DNA from: Volvox africanus
Taxonomy: Eukaryota > Chlorophyta > Chlorophyceae > Chlamydomonadales > Volvocaceae
Assembly: GCA_030268105.1 (NCBI GenBank)
Contig: BSDZ01000021.1
Span: 1,612,001-1,676,000, forward strand
Direction: 5' to 3'
DNA: 64,000 nucleotides
Under the pieces are notes generated by a model that was not told the DNA's origin, ran no database searches, and saw only the letters and a list, made by a program, of their open reading frames with translations. Positions 1 through 13,600 of the stretch are shown here, in pieces. Position numbers and translations under genes: made by a program. Position 1 is the stretch's first letter. Each line of letters opens with the position of its first letter.

Positions 1-949
1 AGCACCCCCTGGCTGTGATCAGGCGCTGTGAGATGTAATAGCTATGGTGGCACTGTCTGCCATGGAACATGGCAGATGCTGCCTCCGAGCAGCAACCCGG
101 TCAGGGCCCCCCGGTGCTTGTCCTTTCAGGGCAAGTCGCCCACAGTGTAACACCCATCCATCCATACATGCATAAATACGTACATACATACGTACATACA
201 TATATACATAGTCCATCACATCAAATTGGAGAGCGCGCGTAAACGCACCATAACCCCCCCCTGTGTCCGCACACAGCAAAAACAGAACACGCCGGTGGCG
301 GTCCTACTCACAGCTCACTCCCCTCCGTTCCCCTTTTCCTCTCTTATCCCCGCGATTGCCGTTATTGTTGTCATTACCCCTCGTTATTCCAGATCACTCC
401 ACTTAGGGCTATCGCACGCTGCCCATGCAAAATATGATTACTTGGCCTTGTAATTAAGCTCACAAAACCTGTATCAGAAGAAAAACGATCAAGACCTCGA
501 TAATTAGTCGCTCGCGGTGAGTCGCCTCGCCCCCTCTTCCTTTCTTCCCTTCCTGCGGGGCGGCTGCTGCTGCTGCTGCAGGTGCTGCAGGTGCTGCAGG
601 TGCTGCAGGTGCGATACGTAATCGTTTCACATGCCGCTTCGGGTGGTGGGACGAGACGAGTCACATACAGACAGACAGATAAACATACAGACAGACTCCA
701 GGCAATGCAGGTTCCCCCAGCCACTTTAAACGGCAGCGGCGGCGGTGACTGCCCCTTAAAAGGACGCAAAAACACCGCCCGTGTGCCCCAGATGCGCCAC
801 GACCGCCCCACCCAGTCCCATTGGCCCGACGGGCCGAACTGTGCTAAACTGCATGAAGCTGGGCTGGACGAACGCTGGATAGACGACCAAAACTCTGGCG
901 CATATGATTTTATGAGCAGAACAAGGGGGCTGGAGGTAGCTCGTGGGTC
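1..949. other. spacer downstream of the kinase gene
   Basis: No gene recognised. The stretch holds the 3' flank of the minus-strand kinase, a (TACA)-type run near 165-212 and a short GCTGCTG/GCAGGTGCT microsatellite near 563-612. Open frames here have repeat-driven composition and no recognisable motif. I found no TGTAA signal on the minus strand close to the kinase stop. Confidence 0.4.
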
Positions 950-3900
950 TTATGCGAATCCCCCAGGTCGACTCCAGTACATGATATCTAGCTTGGACAC
1001 GCAGCCGCTGTTGACCACCTCCTCCAACATGTCCACCACCGCCGTGAAGTTTGGCCGCAGGTGCGGATCCTGGGAGAGCGCACATGACGATATGGGGGGT
1101 TGGGCGCGTCCATGAGGCTATGCAAGGAGGGAAACGGGGGATCGCACATCCCCAACCGAAATCCGGAGCTCCGCGAGTGCCTCTATTGATCATCACGCAT
1201 CGTCACAAGATGCACCTATTGAGTAATTGAAGCAGGAGGAGGAGGAAGAGGAAGAGGAAGAGAAGGAAAGTGGGAGGAGGAGGAGGGGGAGGAGAAGGGG
1301 GAGGGTGGGGGGGAGACGAACATTGAAACACTGGTAATGATCGCTGACGAAGCTAGGTCTAACCGTCAAGGAGGAGGAGGGAAGCAGGGGAGGAGGGGGA
1401 GGAGGACGAGGGCAGAAACGCAAAACATCGGAATGAAAAAATATGTATTCCCCGTCCTATGGACACCCCGAAGAAATCCTCTCCTTTTGCCCTCCCCTCC
1501 TCTCTTTGCTCTTCCCCCCCCCCTCCCTTCTCTCTCATACACACACATACCTGCGCCCAGCACATGGTGATGAGCTCCCGCAGCTGGTCGGGCCAGCGGC
1601 GGGGAATCTCTGGCCGGAAGCCCCGGGCCACCCGCTCCGCATACGCCTGTGGGACCGAATCAGCAGACGGGGTTGGCGGCCGGGGATTCCATCTCGGCAT
1701 CTATGAGCCCGAGTGCTCCGCTGGCCCATGGCAGCCCCAGCCCCGGCAGGAGCGAGTCCAGAACAGGAGGGCCCCGGGAGGCAGGTACCCGCGTGGACAA
1801 CTCGTGGGCGGACAGGCATGCTGTCCTCAAGCCGGTCATTGCATATGATGTGACGTATAGAGGTCATTTGTTGCTTGTAAACGTTCTTCTGTTCACTTCG
1901 CGCGTTCTCACCTGCGCGTCCTTGCGCGGATCATTTTTGATTTCATCCACCAGCATCAGTTTCCGGTTGAGCACCTCAAAAAGGATCACACCGAAGCTGA
2001 ACACGTCGACCTTCTCGTTGTACGGCTGGCCGAGCACCACCTCGGGCGCCATGTAGGCCCAGGACCCAACCGCTTCGGTCAGGTTGTACCTACGAGCGAG
2101 CGAGGGGGGGGTGCAAGAGGTACATGGGTGGGGCATGCGGGGCAAGAGGGGCATGAGGACGAGCGCGTGCGCAAAGGATTAGAGAGAGGTATGGAGTAAA
2201 AGCAAGCTCAAAGGCAGTAAGCAGAAAACAAGGCCAGCAAACATGCACAGACGGCAGGCAACTTGCACATGCGTATGGCCATCAGTCTTCTCAGCATTTC
2301 CAAGCTCTTCGCCGCATATGCACCTACATGCACCACACGCACCTGACTTCGTTAACCCAGGTCACTGCACGACGCGGCGGCGCCCTCTTCTTTTCGGATG
2401 CCGTGGGGCCAGCCATAATGCCCAAATCGTCCATAATCTGCAGTCGTACATGTCAGTTAATCGAATCTGTTCGTGTGTGTATGTCACCTGCCTTTTGTCG
2501 CAGGTGAAGACATCAATCGCGAAGGGTGCACAACATCGTGTAGTCTCACGATATGATGAACAAGGTTATTCCTAAGAGTATTCCTAAGTTCAGATAGATA
2601 GAGATAGAGAGATGGTGGAGCGAGAGAGATCTGATAACTTAGGTTTTTTAACTATGGTTAGATAACAGGGCTCACGAGCCCTCTGCTCACCAGGGCACAT
2701 CACACAACGTATGGGTGCACCCACCCTCCACTGAGCAACACGCAACGATCACAAGGCGTCAGATCTACACATGGGCCTCCCAGACACGACGTCACGCAAA
2801 CACACAAGGCATTGCGGCGTGCAAGTTCACACGCGCCGGGGGACAGTCGTGAATGTAAGGAGCAGGAATGTGATCGCAACACGAATCATAGCGCCCACGC
2901 GACCCGCAACTATCTGGCCAACACTTCACCGGTTAAGGAACGGTTAAGAAACCCTATCTCTCGCCCCCCCCCGGTTCGGGAGAAATCACACAAACCCACC
3001 TGTGCCTTCTCCGCAGCAGCCATGGTGGAGTTCTGTTGCTGTATCATTTTGTTTAGCAGCGCCTCGTTCTGGGCAATCTTCACCTGCCGCTCCTTGACCT
3101 CGGGGTTCACGGACTCGGCACTCGCACCGCTCACCTCCTCGGCCCCGCTCCCGCCGCTGCCCGCAACGGCACCAGGCTTGACGCCCGTTCCAGCCGCCGC
3201 CGCCGCCGCCGCCGGCATGACCCCGGCCGCGGTGCCTCCACCAGCGGCTGCCGCCGTCTCATTCGCCGCGCCGCCCTCTGGTGACATCTTGCCGGTCACT
3301 CGCAGCTTGATTTCCTTCATCTTGGCCATCAGCTTCTGCATGGAGTTTTGCTTCTTCGGCGGCGCCCGGAGGCGGCGAACGGCGTCCTGCGGGACAATGC
3401 CCTATTCCGTGGAAAATGGGGGGCAGGGATGCGGCAGCAGCGGGGTAACAAAGGGAGGCAGGAAGCGGCGGCAGCAGCGGCAACATGAGTATAGTCACAG
3501 GATACCAGGACGCAAGAGTGAGAGAGAGAGAGTGAGAGTGTGTGTGTGTGTGTATGTATGCGGGTGTCGGTGCGCGCAACCGTGCTCAAAAGGGTGCAAG
3601 GACGCGAAGATCATGCAGAAGGATAGCAGAGGACGGATACCAGCCAAACGCGCAAGCCGCTCAAAATCCCGAGCCCCAACCTCTACCCGCCTTCCTCCCA
3701 CCCATCCCCCCAACAGGATCCCAAAGTCCTGGGCGGGCGCAGCTGTCAACACACCATACCACATTCACACCCAGTTGTATAGCGGTGGTGAGTAATACGT
3801 CTACTAATTGCCTTCCTTCCCTTCCCCCTCTCCCTCCTCCTCACCTCAACCGTCGTGCCATCCTCCGGGATGACCGGCTGTGCGGGGCGACCAAGGGGCG

Positions 3901-5346
3901 ACCTTGACATAGAGCCGTTACGCGCCTCACCCTGTGCCGCCGCCGCCGCACTGCCCGCAGAGACCTGTCCCTGCTGCTGACCCTGGCCCTCTCCGCCACC
4001 CTCCTCCTCCTCCTCCCCGTCTTCGCTCACGGCCGGCATCGAGCTGGCACTGCCCGCCTCACCGGCAACGCGGCGAAGGCGCGATGCCCCGGTGGCAGCG
4101 CCGCCAGCAGCAGCCCCGGAGGGACTCACGCCGCCAGAGGCGCCAGTGACGGCGGCGCCTCCACCGCTCCCGTGTCCCGCTGCAGTTGCCATCATCATGG
4201 CGGCTTGCTCACGGCGCTGCTGCGCCAGTGCCGCCTCCAGCTCATCCTCCTCCTCGCCGATCTCCCCCTCTGCGGCCTGCTGCTGCATGTGCCGGCGGGC
4301 TAGCATGCCGCCCATGTTGGCCTCCGACATGACACGCTTGACGACCTTTTTTATGCGGTCATCGATCACCTGGAAAAAGGGACCCGTGCGAGCGTGTGTG
4401 GGAATACTGAGGGCTCCAGTCTAGTCGCTAAGAAGGACACGAACAGGCAGCCTGCAGCCGTCTGGGTATCCCCGGAGGATTCAAAACGCTGGATGTGATG
4501 GATTATACCGGCACTCGAAATGTCATTGCTGGGGCGACCTCTTCCTTCGCCTCTTACGGAATCAGCCTCTGCAGGTGTGGGCGTGTGCGTGTGGGTACGT
4601 GCGTGCGTCTGTCCCTGTATCTGTGTGTGCGTGTATCACCCAACCTTAAACCGCCCCGCTCTCATACCTTATGCAATCCGAAGTCCACCAGCTTGGCTAC
4701 CGTGCCGGTGGGCCCCTCGTCCGGCATGAGCATGATGTTCTCCAGCTTGAGATCCCGATGAATGATCATGGGCTTTATGTCGCTCGTGGAATGGAGGTAC
4801 TGCATACCCGCAGCCACGTCACACAGCCACTCCAGCGCCTCGGCGCTCGTGTATACACACTTGTGCCGGTTAAGCATCTGCTTGTACACCTGCCAAAGGA
4901 GAGGGATTGACGCGGGGAAGAAAGACGGGCAATGTTTGAGAAGAGGGCAAGGAGAAACGAAGGAAAAGTTGCGGCCTTCCAAAAAGCGGCCCCTCTTCGG
5001 CAGTCAGTTCATATCCCACCCCACCCCTGTTTTTTCAAGCAGCATCCGGTTCCAGATCTGTCGTACTCTCTTCTCGCACCTTGTGCAGCAGGTTGCCGCC
5101 TCGTACCAGCTCCTGTACGATGAACAACGACCCAGGGTTCTGCTCGTCCTCATCATCGTACTTGCCAATGCCGTAACAGGCCACAATGTTCCTGTACGGC
5201 AGGGATGGCAGCGGACGGTCCCACCATCGGGACGGGGATAGACACACTCCAATGAGACATCGAAACCCAACGGAGTGCTTCCGCACTTTTGAATTTGACT
5301 GTTCGTTCGTTCCACGTCGGGTACACGGTAGTTGTATTCCTCGCGT

Positions 5347-5379
<33 letters not shown>

Positions 5380-6755
5380 CGCACGGGAACCTCCGACACA
5401 AGTAATTTTGAAGGGAGGAGGTGTAGAGTTGTAGAGGTGGTCACAGCTGCGAAAATCCGATGGAGCGAAACGGACGGCTGAAAAGGACACAACGCTGGGT
5501 GGAACATGTGCAGGTAGGTGTAATGTATAAGGTCATCCCGCCTCTTTCCATTGCTGCCCTTCCCCCAACCCCCTTTGACTCCCATGCCCTCAGCCTGGCG
5601 GCGGGGCCACCGAGGGGGCGCTCTTTAAGAGCCACAAAGCCCCGGGGGGTAAACTGAAGGTTTGGTGAGCCAAGAAGCCGGGGCTTGGGTCTACGTGCGT
5701 GCGTGTGTGTGTCAGGGGAGAGTGGGAAGGGGAGGGGAGTGCGTTTGGGAGGGACCAGAAAGAGGGCCTCGGAGTTGCGAGCAACAGTTCAGAGATGGAC
5801 AGACGGACTTGCCAAAGGGGCATTGTCAGCTGCTGTCGTATGTTGCAGATGAGGATATTGAGCTCGTGCGGGGCCACATTGCCACTCCATAATTGTAAAG
5901 CGCGTCCTCCTCCTCTTACTCCTCCTACTATGTGTGGTGATGGATGGGTGGCGGATTGTTGCAACCTGTTTATCCTGGAGTGCCTCTGTATGTTTCACGA
6001 CATGCTCCTTGTCTATCTAACTTCTACGGACGTTACGAAGAAGGGTTCACGTGGTGCGTGTGCGTGGTGTCCGCCAGACATTCGGTAGAACGGATGGAAT
6101 ATGGGGTTTGGACCGATTTTTTGGGTTGCGGTTGTGGAGTGGAGGAACATTGCGAAGGAGCGGCGGTGTGTATGGACGGTTGGAGGACAGCTCCGTCGGG
6201 GTGAAGGTTAAGATACGGGAGGTCTCGACACGGCGAGGTAAACGTGCCGATGGCGCTTCTGAGCTCGAACTTTAGCGCGGCATTTGGCAAAGCTTGGCGG
6301 GAAGACCGTCACATAAAAAGAGCACACTCCCCTTTCGTCCATAAAACTCACCGATGACATATCTTGGTCATAATCTTAGCCTCCTTGATGAAACGCAAGC
6401 AATCAGATCGACGTTTTAACATATTCTTCTTGAGAATCTTCACGGCGACAACGCTTTCCTCAAGCGTGTCAGGGTTGGTGTAAATTCCCTCATACACACG
6501 CGAAAAAGCACCTTCGCCGATCGGGTTAAGGATCTTAACCCAATTAGCATTGAATACGATGGACATAGAGCTGGCATCGTTGCGAAAACTGTCCTGATGA
6601 CTGGGCGGCCGACGAAAAGAGTTATCTCTCCCGACGAACGAGCCAGTGCGTGAAACTCCAGACGGGGTCACCGGTTGGGAACCTTGGAGCTGCTGCTGTA
6701 CCTGCTGCTGCTGGGGCTGCTTTATCCACCGGGGATCCAGTTGGTAAGTATCCAT
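950..6755 (-). CDS. TKL/Raf-like protein kinase with giant activation-segment insertion
   Basis: Predicted Ser/Thr (TKL-type) kinase of 717 aa. Exons: 6352-6755, 5080-5191, 4668-4889, 3845-4369, 3000-3401, 2343-2437, 1912-2089, 1551-1646, 950-1069; all have GT-AG borders and the phases join without a frame break. Order: Gln-rich/Ser-rich N-terminus (1-70), glycine loop GEGAFSRV (80-87), VAVK lysine 106, helix-C Glu 125, HRDLKLEN catalytic loop (Asp218, Asn223), DFG 241-243, then about 340 residues of Ala/Gly/Glu/Gln-rich and coiled sequence (exons 4-6), then GSWAYMAPE (APE 601-603), VDVFSFGV and the C-lobe Trp/RP motif. All catalytic residues are present, so it should be active. The start is the ATG before MDTYQLDP; a 5' UTR exon is possible because an acceptor-like CAG precedes it. 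The acceptor of exon 5 could also lie 15 bp further in, in frame. Substrate unknown; likely cytosolic signalling. Confidence 0.88.
1226..1316. repeat. purine-rich low-complexity tract in kinase intron 8
   Basis: GGA/GAAGAG-rich purine tract on the plus strand inside the last kinase intron. Because the gene is on the minus strand, the transcript is pyrimidine-rich here, upstream of the last acceptor. Confidence 0.6.
5348..5380. repeat. (GCAG)n microsatellite in kinase intron 1
   Basis: About eight copies of the tetranucleotide CAGG/GCAG, within the first intron of the kinase gene. Confidence 0.9.
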
Positions 6756-8404
6756 TCTCCTGCGTGGCCAAGGTTAGGGAGTCTCTGGGCCAAGTGCCTT
6801 TCAAGGCCTAAGTGCGTAGATAAAACGTTTCACATAACGCATTAGCACAGCGAAGTGACGAAGGGACAGGGATGTATCGCCCCACTTCGCCGTACCTTGC
6901 CTTTTATCAACTCGACGGACACTATCAAGACTTCACTATAAAGAAGCAAATTAACTGATATTTCCTTTCCAGAATCCAAGCGCTCCTTGCAAGGTCCTGT
7001 CACGCGAGGAGAGGTCCAAGCCTTGTTTCTCTTAATGGTTCCCCAGTACGCGGTATAATGGGACCCGAAATAGTAAGATCAAGGCTACCGTGACGTCTGG
7101 GTATAGAAAACGCGCGACAAACGAGGGCATGTCTTCCTGTACGGATTTAGAGAAACCGCCTCAAGAAGGAGCGAATGGCCAGGTGATTTGAGGTTTTAAT
7201 AACACAATAACATCGCTTTTAACTCGCTATTTGTCAATTCCGTTCAACTATCGCTACGGCTAGTGACAGAGTTGGCCTCTGGCTGTTTCTGTACAGTGCT
7301 CCAATTTCGGTTATGTTCACGAAATGGACCTGAATGCAAAATTACGAAGGCAAATGATGGCAGGATATGCACATTTCACTTCGAAAAGGAGCCGGTTACG
7401 TCCTCTGCGCCACTTATCAAGGGATCCCCTGAAGCGGCACTCCCTTCCACCGAGCCTGTGACTAATTCAATGATTCAACGTTCTTGTATTTATAAGACAT
7501 TCCACGGAATCAAGCCGTCGAGTTCTCATGATATTTGTACTTGACGTCTGTAAGATTTTCAGGAGGGTGCCAGACCTTTTCCTTTGCGTGTATCTTGCCA
7601 CATATATAATAGTTTCCTAGCTTTTGTGAGCTTAAGGGAACCCCCGCTCGAAGCTGTCACGCGGTCTCAGTAGATTATGGAATGCTGGAAAAATCTTATC
7701 TATCGGGGGCGAAACTTAGTAAAGTAATGCAAAGCAATGCAAACAAGTAATGCAAATTATTAGCCTTACTTGTAGCTCTGGATGTGATATTCGTTCGGGT
7801 TTTACGTGTCACAGCGGATGGATGAAAACTGACAAGGATACACAACGCCATGCAGATTGCAGCATACGGCATCATTGTCATCATTGATTTCCGCAGGCTG
7901 ACTAATATTAAATCAGGATTTATGCTGGATGCATCATACACTCTACACATTTCGTAAGGTTACGTTAGAAACTGGCAGCATGTTCGTAAACGCGCTTGCG
8001 GCCCTTCTAATGCAATTGTACTATGTAATATGGGATGGGGGCAAACCAAGACAGCGGAGTTCCCGTCGGTACTCGCATTCCCAAACAGCGTTGTTCCATT
8101 TACTAAAGCTTTAGCTGCATGGCTTTTCCATGTTCTTCTTTTGTGCTTCGTACTATATACGAAGTGACAACCGGCCGGGGCTGCTGCGTGAAAGCGAGAG
8201 ACAGGAACCACCCAAGCCGTGTCAAAGCGAGGGATAACTCCATGTCCTGATGTAAAACCTTGCAAATTCATGTTTACTGGAAGTATTCATACATACATAC
8301 ATACATACATGTAAGAGCCCCTTATCCCACTGGCGGATTCTCAGAGAGGGACGGAACCGACGGGTTACTAACTAGTTTTTTGACGACGTCCTGTCCCCAA
8401 TCTT

Positions 8405-8920
8405 ATTACTTTCCTAATCTAAATTACCAAGTAGCGGCCTCTGTTAACTGCGGCTACCCTTTATGAATTAAGTGACTCTAAAGCCTAACTTAGCTGTCAA
8501 AAGCCACCCTGCTAACCCATTCTTAGTCCCCTGTTAATAAGCCAATCTATCTAGATTGGACAAGCCGCCCTGCTGAACTAATCGTAGCCCCCTGTCGGTT
8601 AAGCCAATCTAGCTTTCACAAGTGACCCTGCCTGCCAATATCGGGATCGTAGGCCCCAGTGAAGTCAATCTAGCCTTGGCAAGGCACCCATCGCTTGCTG
8701 CTAACCTAGCACCCCAACTTCAGCCAATCTAGGCTTTCATGCCCCACTTTGTTAAACCAATATCATCCCTGAGTGACGGCATTCTGGCACCCCACCCAGC
8801 AATCTACGTAACCTACCTTATCCCGCAGTGAATGAATCCATTCTTGCTTGGGCAACCTAGGTTGCTGAACCGATTATCTTTGACACCACCATAGCCAACC
8901 TAGTTTGGCAGGACCCTAAC
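8405..8920. repeat. degenerate ~60-bp tandem repeat
   Basis: Five to eight diverged units spaced about 58-65 bp. Each has the core AGCCAATCTAG followed by a CAAG..CACCCTGCT-like segment and a CCCC-rich end. Clear cores occur near 8485, 8540, 8603, 8666 and 8722. Divergence between units is high, so it is an old array. Confidence 0.7.
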
Positions 8921-9930
8921 CTATTTTTTTCTTACCTCCTACCCTCTTCGCCTCAGTACCCTCATATTCAATGCAAATATATCGCATATCAACCCGCTTT
9001 GCCTTGACTGACAACAGACTATGGTTTCCCCCGACGTGAGGCTCTGTGAGGTTTATGAGGCCCAGGCGGACCTCACAATCCAGGGACAGGCAAGGTCAAC
9101 TAATTGACCATAAACAACCACCCCAGGCACGCCACGCCACAGTCTCCGCATACGATTATTTCCTGGATAAAAGCATTCTAGCACAGAAGTAATGATGAAT
9201 TTCATCACCCGCATGGGATTATTAAGGGCGCCGTTCATCGACAGCAGCACGCGTTACATCCGCCACAGCGCCGCTGTGCCCGGCTCCTATTTCAGCCCCC
9301 CCTTTAATGATTTTGTCCATCAATGCTTGCTCAACTTAGAACTAACCATGCCTTTGCCCTATCTGATCCCGTCCTGTTCCGTTCCCCACAACACGCGAAT
9401 AAATTCCAGGAGGAAATCAACCCCATGTAGCAGCCTGGCGCATTTGAACCACGCCCTGCTTTCCAGGACGGCAAGGTATGGAAAGAGTATGGAAGTTGTC
9501 ATCATACCCCCTGCTGCGCCTACGAAGGAAGCTTGCACTGGAAACGTGTAGGCCCTGGCGCGGCCCTGGTGCGGGCATTGCCAGACAGCGGCCAGCATAA
9601 GGTTACTAAATAGGTCCTCTGTGAAAGGGGACTTTGATCACACCTGAAGGCCGCAGCTGTTATGCTTTCCTCACAAAATTAAATTTCAGGCGGGCGAAAG
9701 TGGCTGCGCCCACCTGGGGACTCTGTTTTGTCTTCGGTGGGCTCGAATCTTGGTTTTGATTGCAGCAAGCCAACAAGACGCCGACGGCCTTATACTGGAG
9801 TTCGATTGTGTCCAATCCATACCTCGATTTCCATTTGTAAATAATAGGAGGGCACAAGCCGGATTGATTTTACAGGCGTGGCGAGGACCCGGAAAGCAGT
9901 GAAACCGAGGGGTTAATGGGGGTGATTATT

Positions 9931-9954
9931 GGGTTTTAGGGTTTTAGGGTTTTG
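9931..9954 (+). repeat. short interstitial telomere-like run (TTTTAGGG)n
   Basis: GGG followed by two perfect TTTTAGGG units and a partial third. TTTTAGGG is the Chlamydomonas telomere repeat. At about 24 bp it could be a scar of break repair or chance. Confidence 0.7.
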
Positions 9955-10642
9955 GCAGATAACATCTTGCACGGTTAAAAGCGGTATGTCTGTGCGTTTT
10001 GCGGTATCACGTATTTCATATCACCACATATAACCGTCAGATAACTGCCGATGCTGAGTCACGGGCGCATCGGTGCCCTTGCAGCGGTGGCCGATGGCGG
10101 CATAATTGCACCGATGGCCGACGTTTCATTAGAATAATGCAAGGCCGCATGGGCGGCCACAAGGGTCACGATGCGACCCTAATTCCTCGTGTAGCTGGCA
10201 TCATTCTCATCCCTATGAATGACAGCCTTCTGTGGGCGTGTTAACACCCGGACGCCAAGGGGTATATGATCACCGGCATGTCGGTTTTGCCCCAACGCAC
10301 AGGGTTGATCGTATGTTGTCTAGTTACGAGCGAGTATCAGCTACCCTGCCTTGTGTTTTGCCACACCTATCTCCCAATCCCCATTCCGTTCGTTTCTTAG
10401 GCTCCCATAAGTACCGCCGGCACGTCCAGTAACGCAGGTGGCCGGTAGCGCGCTCCTGCAGCGTACGCACAGTCCCATCTTCTTGTCTATACTCCGACAT
10501 TTACGCAGTCTACTCCCAGCCCCTGCTCCACCACCACGCTCATGTCTTCATTCCAACAGGTTCTACTACCCTAACCTCAGCATGCCAGGACGCCGCGGCG
10601 CACAACGCACAGCGTGATCAGTAAATCTGTTTAGAGGCTCGG

Positions 10643-13600
10643 CTAGCTTGGCGTGAATGGATTACGTGGAGCGACGAAGACTTGCGCCTCTGATATCTTG
10701 CGGTAAACCGCCTAAAATGATTCGGGGAGGGGGTTCCAGGGTTTTGCCGAGGGGGAAGACCGGGTGATCAGTTGCGCAGCGGAGCACGCGGTTAAAAGAG
10801 GCTTTTTGATACAGGACGGGATGGCACGAGTCCGGCACGTGCATCGAATATGGAATATCGTGCCACTCCTCTCTACACCTATTCCCATGCACCGGGACAA
10901 GTGTCTACGCGTCATATCCCGAGCCAATTATCCCAGACCACAACTGCATCTCACCTCCATGCCCCTAAATACACGCGTACCTGAGGCAGCCTCGTCCCCG
11001 ACATGCTATTGGCGTATGACGTGAGGACGTTCAGCTCATTCGCCAGCTGGTTAGCTGCCTCCCGGCCCACAACCTTACCCCGCGCCGCGATCGCGTCTGC
11101 CACCACAGCGACAACATCCTAGGGTTTCCGGGTCGCATGCCAACGTCATCACATTCGTTAAGCCTACAAATTCTCTGCTGTTGTTTTGTAAATACAGGTG
11201 ATTTACATCTCTCATAGCACCTCGAGCGGCGTAAAGGCATGAGGTCGCTGAGATGGGGGCGTCAGAGCGGGCAAGGGTTCTCCCGGCCGAAGAGCGCAAC
11301 CTTTTCGGGTCTGACGGGATTGTGAATCGATTGCTACCATCAGCGTGTTCCCCGAGCGAACGATCCGTTCCCTAACCTGCCAGTACCAGAAATGGAGAAC
11401 TTGCGATAGCAGAAAAAAGCAATGCCACAATTCTCAATCGCCTACTCCTCCCCTCAGCTCCCCCTGCCCCTTGCTCGCTTCTGGACCCCACCGTGCCCTT
11501 CTGTGTTCGCACCTGTAGCCGCTCTGCAATGGCGGGGTGCAACTGCGTCGTGATGCGCACGCATTCCGCCAGGCGGCTGCGCTCCGTGGGGATGAAGGGC
11601 AGTTCGGACAGCCGTTGGAGGACCTACAAGAAGAGCACCGGGTAGCCGGCGAACCAACACGGGTGACAAAACATGTGCCTGTATGTGTTAACATCCTGCC
11701 CACGATAAGCCACACAGCAGACTCTACCTGAATGGCGAAAATGCAAACTATTACGAGCTAAGGTGAAGCCACCAGAAGCAAAGGGTTCAGTACGGCCCCA
11801 ACGTGTCTGCAGAAAAACTTCGGCATAGCCTAAGCTGCCTAGGTAACGCCAAGCGCAAACCGGCCAAGCGCAAGAAGGCAGGGGGAAGTCTGGCTCGCTC
11901 TCTCCCACACACCTGATCATAGCGACCTCCTTTGGCCGCCATCAGGATGTCCCGGATCACACCCAGCTGATGGAAGGCCTCCACTTCTCGCCGGGCTGCC
12001 GGGTCCCCAGTGATCACGGCCGAGGACGATGGCAGCGGCTCCCGGTAGCGTTCACCCATCAAGCGTTCGACTGCCGTGCGGCCGCTGCGCGCGATGCGCT
12101 CCATTCGTTCCATCGAGGATGTTGCGATGCCTGCGCGTTGTGTGCAGGACAGGGGCTCAGTACCGGACAGGAGATAGGCCGATGAGAGGGCAAGATCGCC
12201 TAATATCAACGGCTTATCGCTGTCTGACCGGGGTTCATGCCCGCTGTTTCAGTGGGCACTGGGATACTCAGGGAATCTCAGTTACTGCAAAGAAACGTAC
12301 CATCCCCCGAGCACGACGTAGGGGTTCTTTTGGATTGATGCACATCGTCAAGAAGGCCCACGTCCCCGTGCATGAGATCACATTCCCACCCATACAAATC
12401 CTATCTGTACTGATTCTACCATCCAGCCCTCATCCGTCCCGAATTCGTCTCAGAAATATTCACGCATGCGGAACCGTTCATTGGGGCGGATTCTGATTCG
12501 TGCAGGTTGGTCGCTTTGTTCGTTAACACCTGGACATCGTGCTTGTTCGGAAGCACTTTACATGCTTCGGCTAGCACCTGATAGCGCACCCAGCTCCATG
12601 GGCGCCTCATTCACGGCCGCCATGATGGCTGCCGACATTTCGTTATTGATGATGATCAGCGCCTGCACCGGGCGGTCCGCCGCCAGGAAAAGCTCCACAG
12701 CTTCCTCAGGCTGGGCTGACATCTGCGAACGTGAGGGGGGAATGATTAACAGAATGAATGCATAAAATCAAGGGGCGGGGGGACAGACCAGGATTTCACA
12801 CGTTGGGAACGTCCGATGGCGAAATTACCCTGAAATGGTCACTGGGGGAGAGAGAAAGCATACAAGTACTGTACCACACAGCCCACGAAACCGCTCACGG
12901 CAACGTATACATATGCACATTACATTATTCAGTTCACCCACACCCGCATCCAATACCCTACCTGGCATTCCTGCGCCACGCTTTCGAACAGCTGCCTTCG
13001 CTCTTCAGCATCTGGCACCAGCGCGTGCAGTGCACCGCGTGCGCCCGCGCCGCCCCCACCTAACAGCGTCCCAAAATCTCGCTCGCCTACGAGCAACTCC
13101 CGGAGCATCGCGCCCTTAATAGCCAAGGTGCCTCCGCGGGCAATGGCGGCCAACCAGCGGTAGTACAGCGAAGTGGCCGCATCACCAGCGGTGACGAATT
13201 TGCGGCTGTACTGCAGGGCCAGAGAAGCCATATCCAGGGCTTCGGAGCCTGCCGGGCCCGCAGCTACAGAACGTCATCAAGGGAAGGTTTCGTTAAGCTT
13301 TTTGTGAGTGGAGGGATTCGCACGCATGTACGCCACGAGCCCCATGCGGCATGGCAGAGACAAGACCCAAAGCCATTGGTACGCAAGCCGTATCGCCTAG
13401 GCCAGGTTCGGTCCCAATGAACGCAATACGAGCAGCTACAGCACCATGAGTGATCGACTTACACTCCGTCATCACAACCAGCACCACGTGTTTGCCCCCT
13501 TCACCCTTATTATCTTTTAAGGCTTACACCCAGAATCGCTAGTTAGTACGTGAATCCTTCACTTGCTTTGCACATCTGGACAGTAAAATATGTGCGTTGA

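Larger units (their letters stand above)
6756..10642. other. gene-poor spacer
   Basis: Nearly 3.9 kb between the kinase start and the Nup93 stop. No gene recognised on either strand. The longest plus-strand frame with ordinary composition (9192-9551, 119 codons) and a minus-strand frame at 9359-9598 show no motif I know. The stretch contains a decayed tandem repeat and a short telomere-like run, listed separately, and a short (CATA)n run near 8288-8311. Confidence 0.5.

Noticed and set aside
2812..4424. Plus-strand frames of up to 327 codons opposite the kinase
   Set aside because: GC-rich antisense shadows of kinase exons 4-5; the minus frame joins conserved kinase motifs.
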